The position numbers and the translations under genes were made by a program. A stretch of DNA of 64,000 nucleotides from assembly GCF_000631985.1 (NCBI RefSeq), contig NZ_JFYN01000012.1:372001-436000 (forward strand), read 5' to 3'. This document shows positions 44,412 to 53,428 of the stretch, piece after piece. Positions within the stretch are counted from its first letter, which is position 1. Each line of letters starts with the position of its first letter. Origin of the DNA: Pseudomonas sp. RIT288 (GTDB lineage: Bacteria > Pseudomonadota > Gammaproteobacteria > Pseudomonadales > Pseudomonadaceae). The notes beneath the pieces were generated by a model. It made no database searches, was not told the origin of the DNA, and saw nothing but the letters and a program-made list of their open reading frames with translations.

Positions 44412-45571
44412 AGCGTGTTCCTCAAGGTTTGCAGGTGGGCCACCTGGCGACTGAAATCAGCGCTGCTCATGCGCTGTTTCGGCACCGGGCTCAGGGCCTG
44501 ACTGATGGCGCGGGTTGGCTGGCGGGTCAGGCGCGACAGCACCAGCCATTGCTCGGCCACATTCAATTGGTCGAAGCCGGGATAGCGGCGGCGGGCGCGG
44601 CGCAGCAGGTCCTGTTGCAAGGCTTGCAACAACGTGTGCTGACCGTTGTGGCGCAGAATGAAATCGGCACTGGCGCGCAGGTGCTCCTGCAACTGGCGCC
44701 GGCCACTCGGGGCAGGCGCCTGCAATGACCCGTGGCGCACGGCAACGTGCCACAGGCCGAGGCCGATCAGCGCCAGCAGGGCGACGACGGCTTGCGGGAA
44801 GTAACGCCAGAGCAAGGTCAGCAGACCATCGTGCGCCGTGTTGAAAATCAGCGTGACGTCGGTGTCGGCGCTCAGGTACCAGAGCAGCCAGGCGTTGTCG
44901 TGCTTGCTGATGGCCGGGGTTTTCCACAATTCGGCATCGGTGACCACGGTGATCGAGCCGAGGCCGTACGGCAGTTGCATCATGTGCGTGGCCTTGGCGC
45001 TGTTGGCCCAGGCCTGGGCGAGATTGTTCGGGTCCTCCAGATGGAACGCGGTGTCGAAACCGGCGTAGGCCGGTGCGTCCTCGTCTTCCAGGTAGAGCTT
45101 GGTCAGATTCGGGTACGGATCATCCGCCAGCTCCGCCGGCGGCTCCTTGAGGTCCTTGCTCAGGGACTGGTGCAACTGCACCCGATCCAGCAACAGATCA
45201 TCGCTTTGTCTGGCCTGCCTGTCCCACAGCGCTTCGGCCACGAACACCAGGCGCCCACCGGCGCGGGCCCAGTTCAACACCTGATCGACCTGACGCGGGG
45301 TCATGCGCGAACGCTCGCCGAACAACAGCAGGGTGTGCCGACGCGGATCGATCTCTGGCAGCATCGCCAGCGTTTCGGCCTGGCCGACGTTAAGGCCGCG
45401 TTCACGCAAAAACAGTTCTGCCGCCAGATAAGGATTGGCCTGCGCCTGGGGCGCCGGCCCGTGATCGATCACTTCCTGATAGGGCCTGGCCTTGAGGTAA
45501 AGATAGACGCTCAACGCCGCGAGCAGGGCGACGATCACCCCGCCGAGCAGCCACGCGTTGCGCCGGTTCAA
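44408..45571 (-). CDS. DUF4350-domain membrane protein
   Basis: A 387-residue protein with an N-terminal membrane segment (residues 7-27), a DUF4350-type extracytoplasmic region (NPYLAAELFLRERGLNV, LLLFGERSRMTPRQVDQVLN), and a second membrane segment near 258-278 (FPQAVVALLALIGLGLWHVA). It overlaps both neighbours by four bases, so the operon is tightly coupled. Function unknown beyond association with MoxR operons. Confidence 0.85.
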   Translation of the reverse strand: MNRRNAWLLGGVIVALLAALSVYLYLKARPYQEVIDHGPAPQAQANPYLAAELFLRERGLNVGQAETLAMLPEIDPRRHTLLLFGERSRMTPRQVDQVLNWARAGGRLVFVAEALWDRQARQSDDLLLDRVQLHQSLSKDLKEPPAELADDPYPNLTKLYLEDEDAPAYAGFDTAFHLEDPNNLAQAWANSAKATHMMQLPYGLGSITVVTDAELWKTPAISKHDNAWLLWYLSADTDVTLIFNTAHDGLLTLLWRYFPQAVVALLALIGLGLWHVAVRHGSLQAPAPSGRRQLQEHLRASADFILRHNGQHTLLQALQQDLLRRARRRYPGFDQLNVAEQWLVLSRLTRQPTRAISQALSPVPKQRMSSADFSRQVAHLQTLRNTL

Positions 45572-47115
45572 GCGCGCGCTCCCGGGCCGAACAGGGCACG
45601 CCAGCCGTCACACAGTTCCTGCTGCAGGTGTGCCGCTGGCACGCGGTGCCCGTAGGCCATGTTCTGCCAGTGCTGCGTCAGGCTGCGACTGAACACCAGC
45701 AGTTCGGGGCGCTGCAATTGCTCGACCCGCAGCAGCACCTGATGCTCGGTGTCGGCAGGTTTCAAGGTCAGGGCAAAATCGTGCAGCAGACGGCTGAGCA
45801 ATCCGCGATAGAGCAGTCCCAGCGCGGCGCGTGGCTGGGTCTGCCAGAGTTGTTCGGCACTGGCGGCGATGTCGTCGGGCAAGGATTGCGGATTCAGGTC
45901 CAGGCCGAATGCCTGCTGCGGTGCAGGTGGCCTGACGCGGGCGGGCAACTTCGGCCGGCGACTGACGAAGGTGCGCAGGAACTCGCGATAGCGCCAGATC
46001 AGCCAGCCGATAGCCGCGAGCAATGCGCCCCACAACAGCACTTCAATCAGGCCAGCCAGCGCATTGAAGCGCTGACTGTCTAGCCAGCCGAGCAGGGTTT
46101 TCAGCCATTGCGGCGCCTCACCGGGCTTGGCTTTGGCCGGGGTTGCCGGGTCGTCGCCAAAGCGATAACGGGTCACGCTTTCCTTGTTCTTGAACGGTGG
46201 TTGTTCGAGCAGCGCCTTGATGCTGTCGTGCGCAGCCTGACTGGTCAGCGGTTGGTGCAGCAGGCGTGGTGCCTCCGGTGCGCTGGCGGGATCGGCCGCA
46301 GCCCATACGGGTGGCACCGCGGGCAGCAACAGACAGACCGCCAACAATAAACCCACCGCGCTGCTGTTCAGGCGCTGGCGTAAACGGCGAAACACCAGTT
46401 CGATGTCCCACGCTTCCAGGGCGGTACGCCGGTTCAGATACAGGCTGAAACCGCACGCGACATAAATCGGTTCCCAGACCACCAGTACCAGCGCGTAAAA
46501 GGCGTTGGTCAGGTGCTCCAGCCAACGCCAGTGGTGATCGGTATCGAGGATCAGCGATTGCCAGTCCCAGTCGGTTTCAATCTGCTGTGGCAGGAGCATG
46601 TAGAACAGCACCATCAGGCCGATCCACAGTGCGGTCTCCAGATGCATGCCGATGATCGTCAGCCATTGCGCGGCGCCGGCATTGCGTTGCAGCAACACCT
46701 GCAAGCGTTGCTGACGGGCCGTGCCGTCGAGGCCTTCGAGTTGCAGTACCGGCAACAGGAAACTGCGACTCAGGCTCAGGCGACGCCAGGTCAAACTGGC
46801 CAGCAATTGCGGTTTGAGCAGCCGCGGGAATTCGCGCAGGGTTTGTTTCAGTGTCGGTGTTTCGCCGAACAGGGCTTTGGACAGAATGTACAGCGGCAGG
46901 CGTTCGTACGCCGGTTTCAGCCACCAGAAAATCAACACCACCAGCGACGGCGAATCCCATAGCAGCAAGGTCAGCACGGCGAACAGCGGCAGGGTGACGA
47001 TGGCCCAACTGGTCATCAGCAGGCGCCGATGCTGCTGGCTCATGAGCACGCCCAGGTCCATGGCTTCCCAACTGGTGCGCGGGCGGATCGCCACGGTGGC
47101 ATCACTCAGGCGCAT
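45568..47115 (-). CDS. DUF4129-domain membrane protein
   Basis: A 515-residue polytopic protein. Several membrane segments occur in the first half, one near residue 360 (ALAGLIEVLLWGALLAAIGW), and a C-terminal DUF4129-like helical domain (AALGLLYRGLLSRLLHDFAL). DUF4129 has a transglutaminase-linked relative, but no catalytic triad is seen here. I use the ATG at 47115 behind GAAGGG; the frame is open for 22 more codons upstream, overlapping the SpoIIM gene. The chosen start overlaps that gene by 14 bases. Confidence 0.8.
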   Translation of the reverse strand: MRLSDATVAIRPRTSWEAMDLGVLMSQQHRRLLMTSWAIVTLPLFAVLTLLLWDSPSLVVLIFWWLKPAYERLPLYILSKALFGETPTLKQTLREFPRLLKPQLLASLTWRRLSLSRSFLLPVLQLEGLDGTARQQRLQVLLQRNAGAAQWLTIIGMHLETALWIGLMVLFYMLLPQQIETDWDWQSLILDTDHHWRWLEHLTNAFYALVLVVWEPIYVACGFSLYLNRRTALEAWDIELVFRRLRQRLNSSAVGLLLAVCLLLPAVPPVWAAADPASAPEAPRLLHQPLTSQAAHDSIKALLEQPPFKNKESVTRYRFGDDPATPAKAKPGEAPQWLKTLLGWLDSQRFNALAGLIEVLLWGALLAAIGWLIWRYREFLRTFVSRRPKLPARVRPPAPQQAFGLDLNPQSLPDDIAASAEQLWQTQPRAALGLLYRGLLSRLLHDFALTLKPADTEHQVLLRVEQLQRPELLVFSRSLTQHWQNMAYGHRVPAAHLQQELCDGWRALFGPGARA

Positions 47116-48079
47116 GGCGTGCCCTTCCGGCGAACAGCAGATAGGCCGCCACTGCGATCCACAACGCGGCACCGACCGCATATTTGATCTGCGGTGTAAC
47201 CCCGGTCTTCGACGACCAATACGCTTCGATGAACGCTGCGATCAGCAGGAACAGCATGACCCCACACACCAGCAGCACGCTTTTGCGCGCCGCCTCCACC
47301 AGCGCTTCACCACGGGTAAGCCGCCCCGGTGCAATCACCGCCCAGCCGAGCTTTAGCCCCGCCGCGCCCGCCAGGGCAATGGCGCTCAGTTCGAAGGCGC
47401 CGTGGCCGATCACGAACGACCAGAACGTCTGGCCAAAACCGATCTCGGTCAGGTGCCCGGCCACTGCGCCGATGACCAGCCCGTTGTAGAACAGGAAGAA
47501 CGCACTGCCCACGCCCAGCAGCAAGCCACTGGCGAAAGTCTGAAAGGCGATGCCAATGTTGTGCATCACGTAATAACCGAACATCACCCAGTCTTCGCTG
47601 GCCGCCCGTTCGGCCGAGCGCCCGAGGTGCCCGGCCACCGGGTCGTACATGCTCTGCATGTCGCGCACCTGTTCGGCGGGGATCAGGTTGTAGATCAGTT
47701 CGGGAAAGGCATACACCAGCAAGGCAAAGCCGATCAGGCTGCCGAAAAACACCAGGCCGGCGGCCAGCACGAACGGCCATTCGGCGCGCACCAGTCGGGG
47801 GAAGTCAGCGAGGATGAAACCCAGCAGGTTGGCGCCGAAGCGACTGCGATGCCGATACAACTGCTGGTGGCCGCGCAACACCAGTTGTTGCAGCGAGTCG
47901 ATCAGAAAGCTGCTGTAGCCACGCTCCTGTGCCAGCGCCAGATGCTGGCAAAGGCGTCGATAAGCCTTGGGGAAAGCGGCCACCTGCGAGGTGTCCTTGC
48001 CATGTTCGAGGCGTTCGAGGGCCAGCGTGAAGCGCTCCCATTCGGCCTTGTGGCGAGCTTCGAAAAGACTCTGCTTCAT
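47102..48079 (-). CDS. Stage II sporulation protein M-like (SpoIIM/DUF95) membrane protein
   Basis: A 325-residue integral membrane protein with a soluble helical N terminus and six or so membrane segments after residue 100. The family segment MFGYYVMHNIGIAFQTFASG, followed by FIGHGAFELSAI-like sequence, is typical. In non-sporulating bacteria these genes sit in MoxR/RDD operons, as here; the role is not established. The start overlaps the RDD gene by four bases. Confidence 0.88.
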   Translation of the reverse strand: MKQSLFEARHKAEWERFTLALERLEHGKDTSQVAAFPKAYRRLCQHLALAQERGYSSFLIDSLQQLVLRGHQQLYRHRSRFGANLLGFILADFPRLVRAEWPFVLAAGLVFFGSLIGFALLVYAFPELIYNLIPAEQVRDMQSMYDPVAGHLGRSAERAASEDWVMFGYYVMHNIGIAFQTFASGLLLGVGSAFFLFYNGLVIGAVAGHLTEIGFGQTFWSFVIGHGAFELSAIALAGAAGLKLGWAVIAPGRLTRGEALVEAARKSVLLVCGVMLFLLIAAFIEAYWSSKTGVTPQIKYAVGAALWIAVAAYLLFAGRARHAPE

Positions 48080-48801
48080 GTCGGACCCAACAAGCCGCGG
48101 GCGATGCCATTGAGTTCACTGACCGCTTTGGGTGCCGAGATGTGCAGCGGCTGGGCGAGCAGGGCGGCCAGCTCATTGACCCGCGCCGGCGACAATTCAG
48201 CCTGGCGTTCGGCGAAGGCGAGCAGCGCGCGTTGTTCGCCGAGGTTGAGCGGCACCGGTGCACTGCGCGGCTGGGCGTCGGGCAGTTGCGGGCGTGCGAG
48301 GGGGCGTTCGCTGTAGACCACCAGGGTGCCGGCGGCGATGTCGCCGAGGCGTTTGAAGGTGGAGTGTTGCAGGCAGCTGATGGCGCCGAAGGCATAACCG
48401 AACGGCAGCAGATCGACAAAACGCAGCAGGTTGCGTAGCAGCGAGGCCGACCAGCCGATCGGTGTGCCGTCATCGTGGATCACCCGCAGGCCCATCCATT
48501 GCTTGCCCGGCGAACGGCCCTGACGCAGCACTTCGAACAGCACCATGTACCACCAACTGACGGCAAACAGCAGCAACGAACCCAGGCCCATGCCGAGCTG
48601 ACCGAGAAACGCCAGCACCAGGAACAACACGCCGAGGATGACCCCGCGAATGCCCAGGTCGATGCCGAAGGCGAGGCTGCGCACCATCAGACCGGCCGGG
48701 CGCAACGGCAGGTCGATGCCCTCCGGGGTTTCCACTTGATAACGGGTATCGAGCGGCGGGTTCAGCGGTGCTTTCCGTGGCAGTGCTGTGTTCTCGAGCA
48801 T
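48076..48801 (-). CDS. RDD-family membrane protein
   Basis: A 241-residue protein with the RDD domain in residues 35-165: RSLAFGIDLGIRG carries the conserved R and D, and GRSPGKQWMGLRVI plus FKRLGDIAAGTLVV are the other family marks. Three membrane segments are expected. It is the first gene of the six-gene operon that runs leftwards to the DUF58 gene. AGGT precedes the ATG by about seven bases. Confidence 0.88.
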   Translation of the reverse strand: MLENTALPRKAPLNPPLDTRYQVETPEGIDLPLRPAGLMVRSLAFGIDLGIRGVILGVLFLVLAFLGQLGMGLGSLLLFAVSWWYMVLFEVLRQGRSPGKQWMGLRVIHDDGTPIGWSASLLRNLLRFVDLLPFGYAFGAISCLQHSTFKRLGDIAAGTLVVYSERPLARPQLPDAQPRSAPVPLNLGEQRALLAFAERQAELSPARVNELAALLAQPLHISAPKAVSELNGIARGLLGPT

Positions 48802-48982
48802 GGGCTACCTGATGGGGCCGGATCGGGATGCGAAGTTCGTCCGATGCTAGCAGCCTCTTGGGGGAAAACGACATAACTATGTATTGCACAGCGTGTGGCG
48901 CACGGTGGTTGAATGACACAGTGCTGGCCGCGATGGCGGTTCAACGCCTAGACTTTGCCGATCTTCAGTTCAGGAACCGCCC

Positions 48983-50413
48983 GTGACTTCAATCTTCTGG
49001 TACGACTACGAGACCACCGGCATCAATCCGCGCAACGACCGTCCGCTGCAGGTCGCCGGGATTCGCACCGACCACGACCTCAATGAAATCGACGAGCCGG
49101 TCAACCTCTACTGCCAGCCCAGCGAAGACATCCTGCCGCACCCGGCGGCGTGCGCCATTACCGGTATCACCCCGAGCTGTCTCGCCGAACAGGGCTTGAG
49201 CGAAGCCGACTTCATGACCCGCGTGCACGCACAACTGGCGGCGCCCGGCACTTGCGGCGCGGGTTACAACACCTTGCGTTTCGACGACGAGATGACTCGC
49301 TACAGCCTGTACCGCAATTTTTTCGACCCGTACGCCCGTGAATGGCAAGGCGGCAACAGTCGCTGGGATCTGATCGATGTGGTGCGCGCTGCCTACGCTT
49401 TGCGCCCGGATGGCCTGGAGTGGCCAACCGATGACGAAGGCAAGGTGACCCTCAAGCTCGAACGCCTGACGGCTGCCAACAACATCGACCATGGGCATGC
49501 CCACGAAGCACTCTCGGACGTGCGCGCAACCATCGCGCTGGCGCGGTTGATCCGCGAGAAACAGCCGAAGTTGTATGACTGGCTGTTTCAACTGCGCAGC
49601 AAGCAGAAGGTCATGGACCAGATTCGTCTGTTGCAGCCGCTGGTGCATATCTCCGGACGCTTCTCGGCGGCGCGGCACTATGTCGGTGTGGTGCTGCCAT
49701 TGGCCTGGCATCCGCGCAATCGCAATGCGCTGATCGTCTGTGACCTGCACCTTGATCCGCAAGGCTTGCTGGATCTGGATGCCGAAACCCTGCGCCAGCG
49801 CCTGTATACCCGCCGCGACGACCTCGCCGAGGGTGAACTGCCGGTGCCGCTGAAACTGATTCACATCAATCGCTGCCCGGTGGTGGCGCCGTTGTCGGTG
49901 TTGCGTGCCGACGATCAGCAGCGCCTGGGTCTGGACATGGCGCTGTATCAGGCACGTGCACTGCGGCTAAGTGACGCACAGCAAGTTTGGAAAGATAAAG
50001 TCGCGGCGATTTACGCCAGCGAAGACTTCACGCCCAGCGAAGATCCGGAACAGCAGTTGTACGATGGATTTATCGGTGATCGCGATCGGCGTCTATGCGA
50101 GCAAGTGAGGACAGCTGATCCGGCGCAATTAGCGCAAGAGCACTGGCCGTTCGATGATGAACGTCTGCCGGAATTGCTCTTTCGATATCGCGCACGCAAC
50201 TTTCCCGACACGTTGAATTCCGAGGAGCAAGAACGCTGGAGAATATTCTGCCAGCAGCGTTTGTCCGAGCCGCAAATGGGCGCGCCTAATACCCTGCAAT
50301 CTTTTGCCGAGGCCGCGCAGCAATGGGCGCTTAGTGCTACGCCGATACAGAATCAAGTGCTCAATGAGTGGCAGAATTATGTCCAGGCATTGCGCAAACG
50401 TTTGAATCTTTGA
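48983..50413 (+). CDS. sbcB: Exodeoxyribonuclease I
   Basis: A 476-residue 3'-5' single-strand exonuclease used in recombination and mismatch repair. The DEDDh active site is visible: YDYETTG (D and E), YNTLRFDDE, and HEALSDVRAT (H and D). The SH3-like and C-terminal regions follow, and the length equals that of the E. coli enzyme. The start is GTG at 48983 with AGGA seven bases upstream. It is divergent from the RDD operon. Confidence 0.95.
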   Translation: MTSIFWYDYETTGINPRNDRPLQVAGIRTDHDLNEIDEPVNLYCQPSEDILPHPAACAITGITPSCLAEQGLSEADFMTRVHAQLAAPGTCGAGYNTLRFDDEMTRYSLYRNFFDPYAREWQGGNSRWDLIDVVRAAYALRPDGLEWPTDDEGKVTLKLERLTAANNIDHGHAHEALSDVRATIALARLIREKQPKLYDWLFQLRSKQKVMDQIRLLQPLVHISGRFSAARHYVGVVLPLAWHPRNRNALIVCDLHLDPQGLLDLDAETLRQRLYTRRDDLAEGELPVPLKLIHINRCPVVAPLSVLRADDQQRLGLDMALYQARALRLSDAQQVWKDKVAAIYASEDFTPSEDPEQQLYDGFIGDRDRRLCEQVRTADPAQLAQEHWPFDDERLPELLFRYRARNFPDTLNSEEQERWRIFCQQRLSEPQMGAPNTLQSFAEAAQQWALSATPIQNQVLNEWQNYVQALRKRLNL

Positions 50414-50450
50414 AATCGAACATAGTGTGCCCGTGAAAGGCCGGGCATAA

Positions 50451-50478
50451 AAAAACGCCAGCGCATGCTGGCGTTTTT
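50451..50478. terminator. Bidirectional rho-independent terminator (sbcB / mvaT)
   Basis: AAAAACGCCAGC-GCAT-GCTGGCGTTTTT, a perfect 12-bp stem between two convergent genes with T-runs on both strands. Confidence 0.93.
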
Positions 50479-50516
50479 CATGGGCCGCAGAATCAGTCTG
50501 CGACAGGCGTTGCGGC

Positions 50517-50894
50517 TTAGCCCAGCAGGGTAGCCCAGCCTTCAACCACGTCACCGCCCCACTTGGCTTTCCACTCTTTCAGAGTCTTGTGGTTGCCACC
50601 TTTGGTTTCGATGACTTCGCCGTTGTGCGGGTTTTTGTATTGTTTAACTTTGCGCGCGCGCTTGGTGCCGGTAGTTTTTACTGCGGCGCCACGGGTGCCT
50701 TTGGTTTTCGATTCTGGATCCAACAGCGCGATGATGTCGCGCAGGGACTTGGAATATTCGCCCATCAGGGTGCGCAGTTTGCCTTCGAATTCCAGCTCGG
50801 CTTGCAATTTGTCGTCTTGCGACAGGTTCTTCAAACGCGCTTGCAGCTCTTTGATTGCTTCTTCGGTGGCGCGATATTCGTTGATCAAGGACAT
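50517..50894 (-). CDS. mvaT: MvaT, H-NS-family xenogeneic silencer
   Basis: A 125-residue nucleoid protein. The N-terminal part (MSLINEYRATEEAIKELQAR and on) is the coiled-coil oligomerisation region. The C-terminal part (KQYKNPHNGEVIETKGGN, HKTLKEWKAKWG) is the AT-DNA-binding domain with the KGGN minor-groove motif. MvaT silences horizontally acquired AT-rich DNA in Pseudomonas and could act on the Tc promoters. I start at the ATG at 50894 behind AAGGT; upstream in-frame codons lack a ribosome site. Sequence and length match known MvaT closely. Confidence 0.95.
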   Translation of the reverse strand: MSLINEYRATEEAIKELQARLKNLSQDDKLQAELEFEGKLRTLMGEYSKSLRDIIALLDPESKTKGTRGAAVKTTGTKRARKVKQYKNPHNGEVIETKGGNHKTLKEWKAKWGGDVVEGWATLLG

Positions 50895-51231
50895 GGTAAC
50901 TACCTTATGCGGATGTGTTGAATGGCAGGGACAGTGCCGCAATAATAGTCAGGCTGTTTCATCAAGTAAACATTTAACCGGTTTTTTTATTTGAATTAGT
51001 TACGTGGAATAACCGGTGAATTGAATGGTCATTTAAATAATGTGATGCAGTCATCACGAATATTCACAATTATCTGGCCGAACAGCTTCACTGCAGGACT
51101 ATAGTTTTGCCGCGCGTGGCGTCAGACGCCGTGAATCGGGCCAGCCTGCGGGGATGTGGTCATCAATACTGCAGTTTCCGCGCACAGTCGCTAGAATGGC
51201 CGCCTTTGCGAAGTTCTGGAGTTTCCCCCCC
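50895..51231. other. AT-rich intergenic region between mvaT and purU
   Basis: Roughly 340 bases, markedly AT-rich between 50940 and 51070, as expected for an autoregulated H-NS-family promoter. No coding sequence or repeat recognised. Confidence 0.55.
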
Positions 51232-52080
51232 ATGCGCACCTTTCGGTTGGTGATTTCCTGCCCTGACCGCGTTGGCATCGTTGCCAAAGTCAGTAACTTT
51301 CTGGCATCCCACAACGGTTGGATCACCGAAGCGAGCCACCATTCGGATAATCAGAATGGCTGGTTCTTCATGCGTCACGAGATCCGCGCCGATTCGCTGC
51401 CGTTCGGTATTGAAGTGCTGCGCGAGAAGTTTGCGCCGATCGCCGAAGAGTTCTCGATGGACTGGCGCATCACCGACACCGAGCAGAAGAAACGCGTGGT
51501 GCTGATGGCCAGCCGCGAATCCCACTGCCTGGCCGACTTGCTGCACCGCTGGCACAGCGACGAACTCGATTGCGAAATCTCCTGCGTGATTTCCAACCAC
51601 AACGACCTGCGCAGCATGGTCGAGTGGCACGGCATTCCTTATTACCATGTCCCGGTCAACCCGCAGGACAAGGAGCCGGCCTTCGCCGAAGTCTCGCGTC
51701 TGGTCAAACAGCACGATGCCGAAGTGGTGGTACTGGCGCGCTACATGCAGATCCTGCCGCCGGCGCTGTGCCGTGAATACGCGCACAAGGTGATCAACAT
51801 TCACCACAGCTTCCTGCCGTCGTTCGTCGGTGCCAAGCCATACCATCAGGCGTCGCTGCGCGGCGTGAAGCTGATCGGCGCGACCTGCCACTATGTCACC
51901 GAAGAGCTGGACGCCGGTCCGATCATCGAGCAGGACGTGGTGCGTGTCAGCCACAGCGACAGTATCGAAGACATGGTGCGTTTCGGCCGTGACGTCGAGA
52001 AGATGGTGTTGGCCCGTGGCCTGCGTTATCACCTCGAAGACCGCGTGCTGGTGCACGGCAACAAGACCGTGGTGTTCTGA
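51232..52080 (+). CDS. purU: Formyltetrahydrofolate deformylase
   Basis: A 282-residue enzyme hydrolysing 10-formyl-THF to formate and THF, balancing the one-carbon pool. An N-terminal ACT domain (FRLVISCPDRVGIVAKVSNF) is followed by a formyltransferase-like domain with INIHHSFLPSFVGAKPYHQA and DAGPIIEQDV, which supply the catalytic Asn/His/Asp. The ATG at 51232 follows TGGAG; the open frame upstream has no ribosome site. A strong terminator follows. Confidence 0.95.
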   Translation: MRTFRLVISCPDRVGIVAKVSNFLASHNGWITEASHHSDNQNGWFFMRHEIRADSLPFGIEVLREKFAPIAEEFSMDWRITDTEQKKRVVLMASRESHCLADLLHRWHSDELDCEISCVISNHNDLRSMVEWHGIPYYHVPVNPQDKEPAFAEVSRLVKQHDAEVVVLARYMQILPPALCREYAHKVINIHHSFLPSFVGAKPYHQASLRGVKLIGATCHYVTEELDAGPIIEQDVVRVSHSDSIEDMVRFGRDVEKMVLARGLRYHLEDRVLVHGNKTVVF

Positions 52081-52106
52081 TCGAACCTGCGCGTACTTGA
52101 ATAAAG

Positions 52107-52144
52107 AAGGGCCTGGGCGTTCAATCGCCCCAGGCCCTTTTTTT
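52107..52144 (+). terminator. Rho-independent terminator of purU
   Basis: AAGGGCCTGGGCG paired with CGCCCCAGGCCCTT (one bulge), ending in seven T residues, 26 bases past the stop. Confidence 0.92.
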
Positions 52145-52168
52145 GTTTCAGCCCTTGAGGAACTGCCC

Positions 52169-52345
52169 GTGAGCGATCCACTGGACAAAGCCACTTCGAA
52201 AGCGCCTGCCACCCTGGGTGAGGGCTGTCTGAGCCGCTACGACCCGGATGACCTGAGTCCGGAAGACGGCACCGAGTTTCCCGGTGCCGCGGAGCTATGG
52301 GAACAGGTGAAGCCCGAACCGGATGAAGAGAGTGAGCCAGCCTGA
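52169..52345 (+). CDS. Small acidic hypothetical protein, 58 aa
   Basis: A GTG start at 52169 follows GAGGA by seven bases, a better ribosome site than many longer genes here. The 58-residue product is acidic and proline-rich (RYDPDDLSPEDGTEFPGAAE, ending KPEPDEESEPA) with no signal or membrane segment. I do not recognise a family. It begins right after the purU terminator and its stop codon touches the edge of a REP element. Confidence 0.6.
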   Translation: MSDPLDKATSKAPATLGEGCLSRYDPDDLSPEDGTEFPGAAELWEQVKPEPDEESEPA

Positions 52346-52437
52346 AAAGATCGTCCGATCGCGGCCCGAGCCTGCGGCAGCTCCTACAGGGATCGCATTT
52401 CAATGTAGGAGCTGCCGCAGGCTGCGATCTTTTCAGG
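52341..52437. repeat. REP-type inverted repeat, family B, overlapping two gene ends
   Basis: CCTGAAAAGATCG at one end and CGATCTTTTCAGG at the other enclose family-B arms. The left edge includes the stop of the 58-residue gene; the right edge encodes the last residue and stop of the flippase-like gene. Confidence 0.85.
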
Positions 52438-53428
52438 CTTGTCGAATCTTCAGCAGCTTCTTGAGCAATGGCCGCCCGAGCATCAACAGAAACACCGGCC
52501 CGCCCACCACTAGATAGAAATAGAACGTCACCACCCGCCAGATCAGAATTGCTGCCGCTGCGGTGGATTTGCCGACCATCGGCGCCAGCAGCGCCGCTGA
52601 CGTGAGTTCTGCGGCGCCCGCGCCACCGGGCAACAGGCTCAATTGACCGGCGCCCAATGACAGCATCTGCACCAGAAAACTCCAGGCCCATTGCAGGTCC
52701 GCGCCGAGTCCGCGCAAGGCCAGGTACAGCACACTGTAGCGCAGCAGCCAGTGCACGCAGGTCAGGGCGAAGACTTTGCTCAAGGTCTGCCACGGCAATT
52801 TGAGCGTATCGATGAACGCGGCGAGAAAATGCAGCAGCTTGCGCGCCCAGCGCCGGCGAGTGGCGGGCTGCACGTTGAGGGCGGCCAGCAGACGTCCGCT
52901 CAGGCGGATCAGGCGGCGGTGGTAGCGGGCCAGCAGCACGCAACTGAACAGGCCACCGGACAGCGACACTGCACTGACTATCAGTAACCATTCGAGGCGG
53001 TCACTGAGGTGCTGAAACAAGGCGTAAATCAGGATGCCGCTCAAGGCACAGAGAAAGAACAGCAGATCGCTCAACTGATCCATGGCAAACACCGCACTGC
53101 CACGGGCCGGGCGCACGCCGCTGCGCGCCAGCAACGCCATGATCGTCAGCGGCCCGCCGCTGCCGCCGGGCGTGGCGCAGTAGGCAAACTCCGCGGCCAT
53201 CACCACGCCGAGACTTTTCAGCGGTGTGACCCGATCGCGCTGATCGCCCAGCAGCAGGCGCAAGCGCAGGGTGTTGATGCCCCAGCAGAGCAAAATCATG
53301 CCGAACATGATCAGCAGCCATTGCAGAGGAAAGTTTTGCAGGCGCGCACCGATCTCGCCGCCGCCGAGCAACACCGGGATCAGTACAGCAGCGAGCAGGC
53401 CGATCAACAACACAATGCCGCGACTCAT
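52433..53428 (-). CDS. Flippase-like membrane protein (UPF0104/LPG synthase TM-like)
   Basis: A 331-residue protein with about eight membrane segments and the UPF0104 family landmarks ATPGGSGGPLTIMALLARSG near residue 85 and LLPGGAGAAELTSAALLAPM near 265. The family includes transmembrane parts of lipid-modifying synthases and putative lipid or glycolipid flippases. Its start overlaps the deacetylase-like gene by four bases. The context with a glycosyltransferase points to an envelope lipid or glycan pathway. Confidence 0.85.
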   Translation of the reverse strand: MSRGIVLLIGLLAAVLIPVLLGGGEIGARLQNFPLQWLLIMFGMILLCWGINTLRLRLLLGDQRDRVTPLKSLGVVMAAEFAYCATPGGSGGPLTIMALLARSGVRPARGSAVFAMDQLSDLLFFLCALSGILIYALFQHLSDRLEWLLIVSAVSLSGGLFSCVLLARYHRRLIRLSGRLLAALNVQPATRRRWARKLLHFLAAFIDTLKLPWQTLSKVFALTCVHWLLRYSVLYLALRGLGADLQWAWSFLVQMLSLGAGQLSLLPGGAGAAELTSAALLAPMVGKSTAAAAILIWRVVTFYFYLVVGGPVFLLMLGRPLLKKLLKIRQA

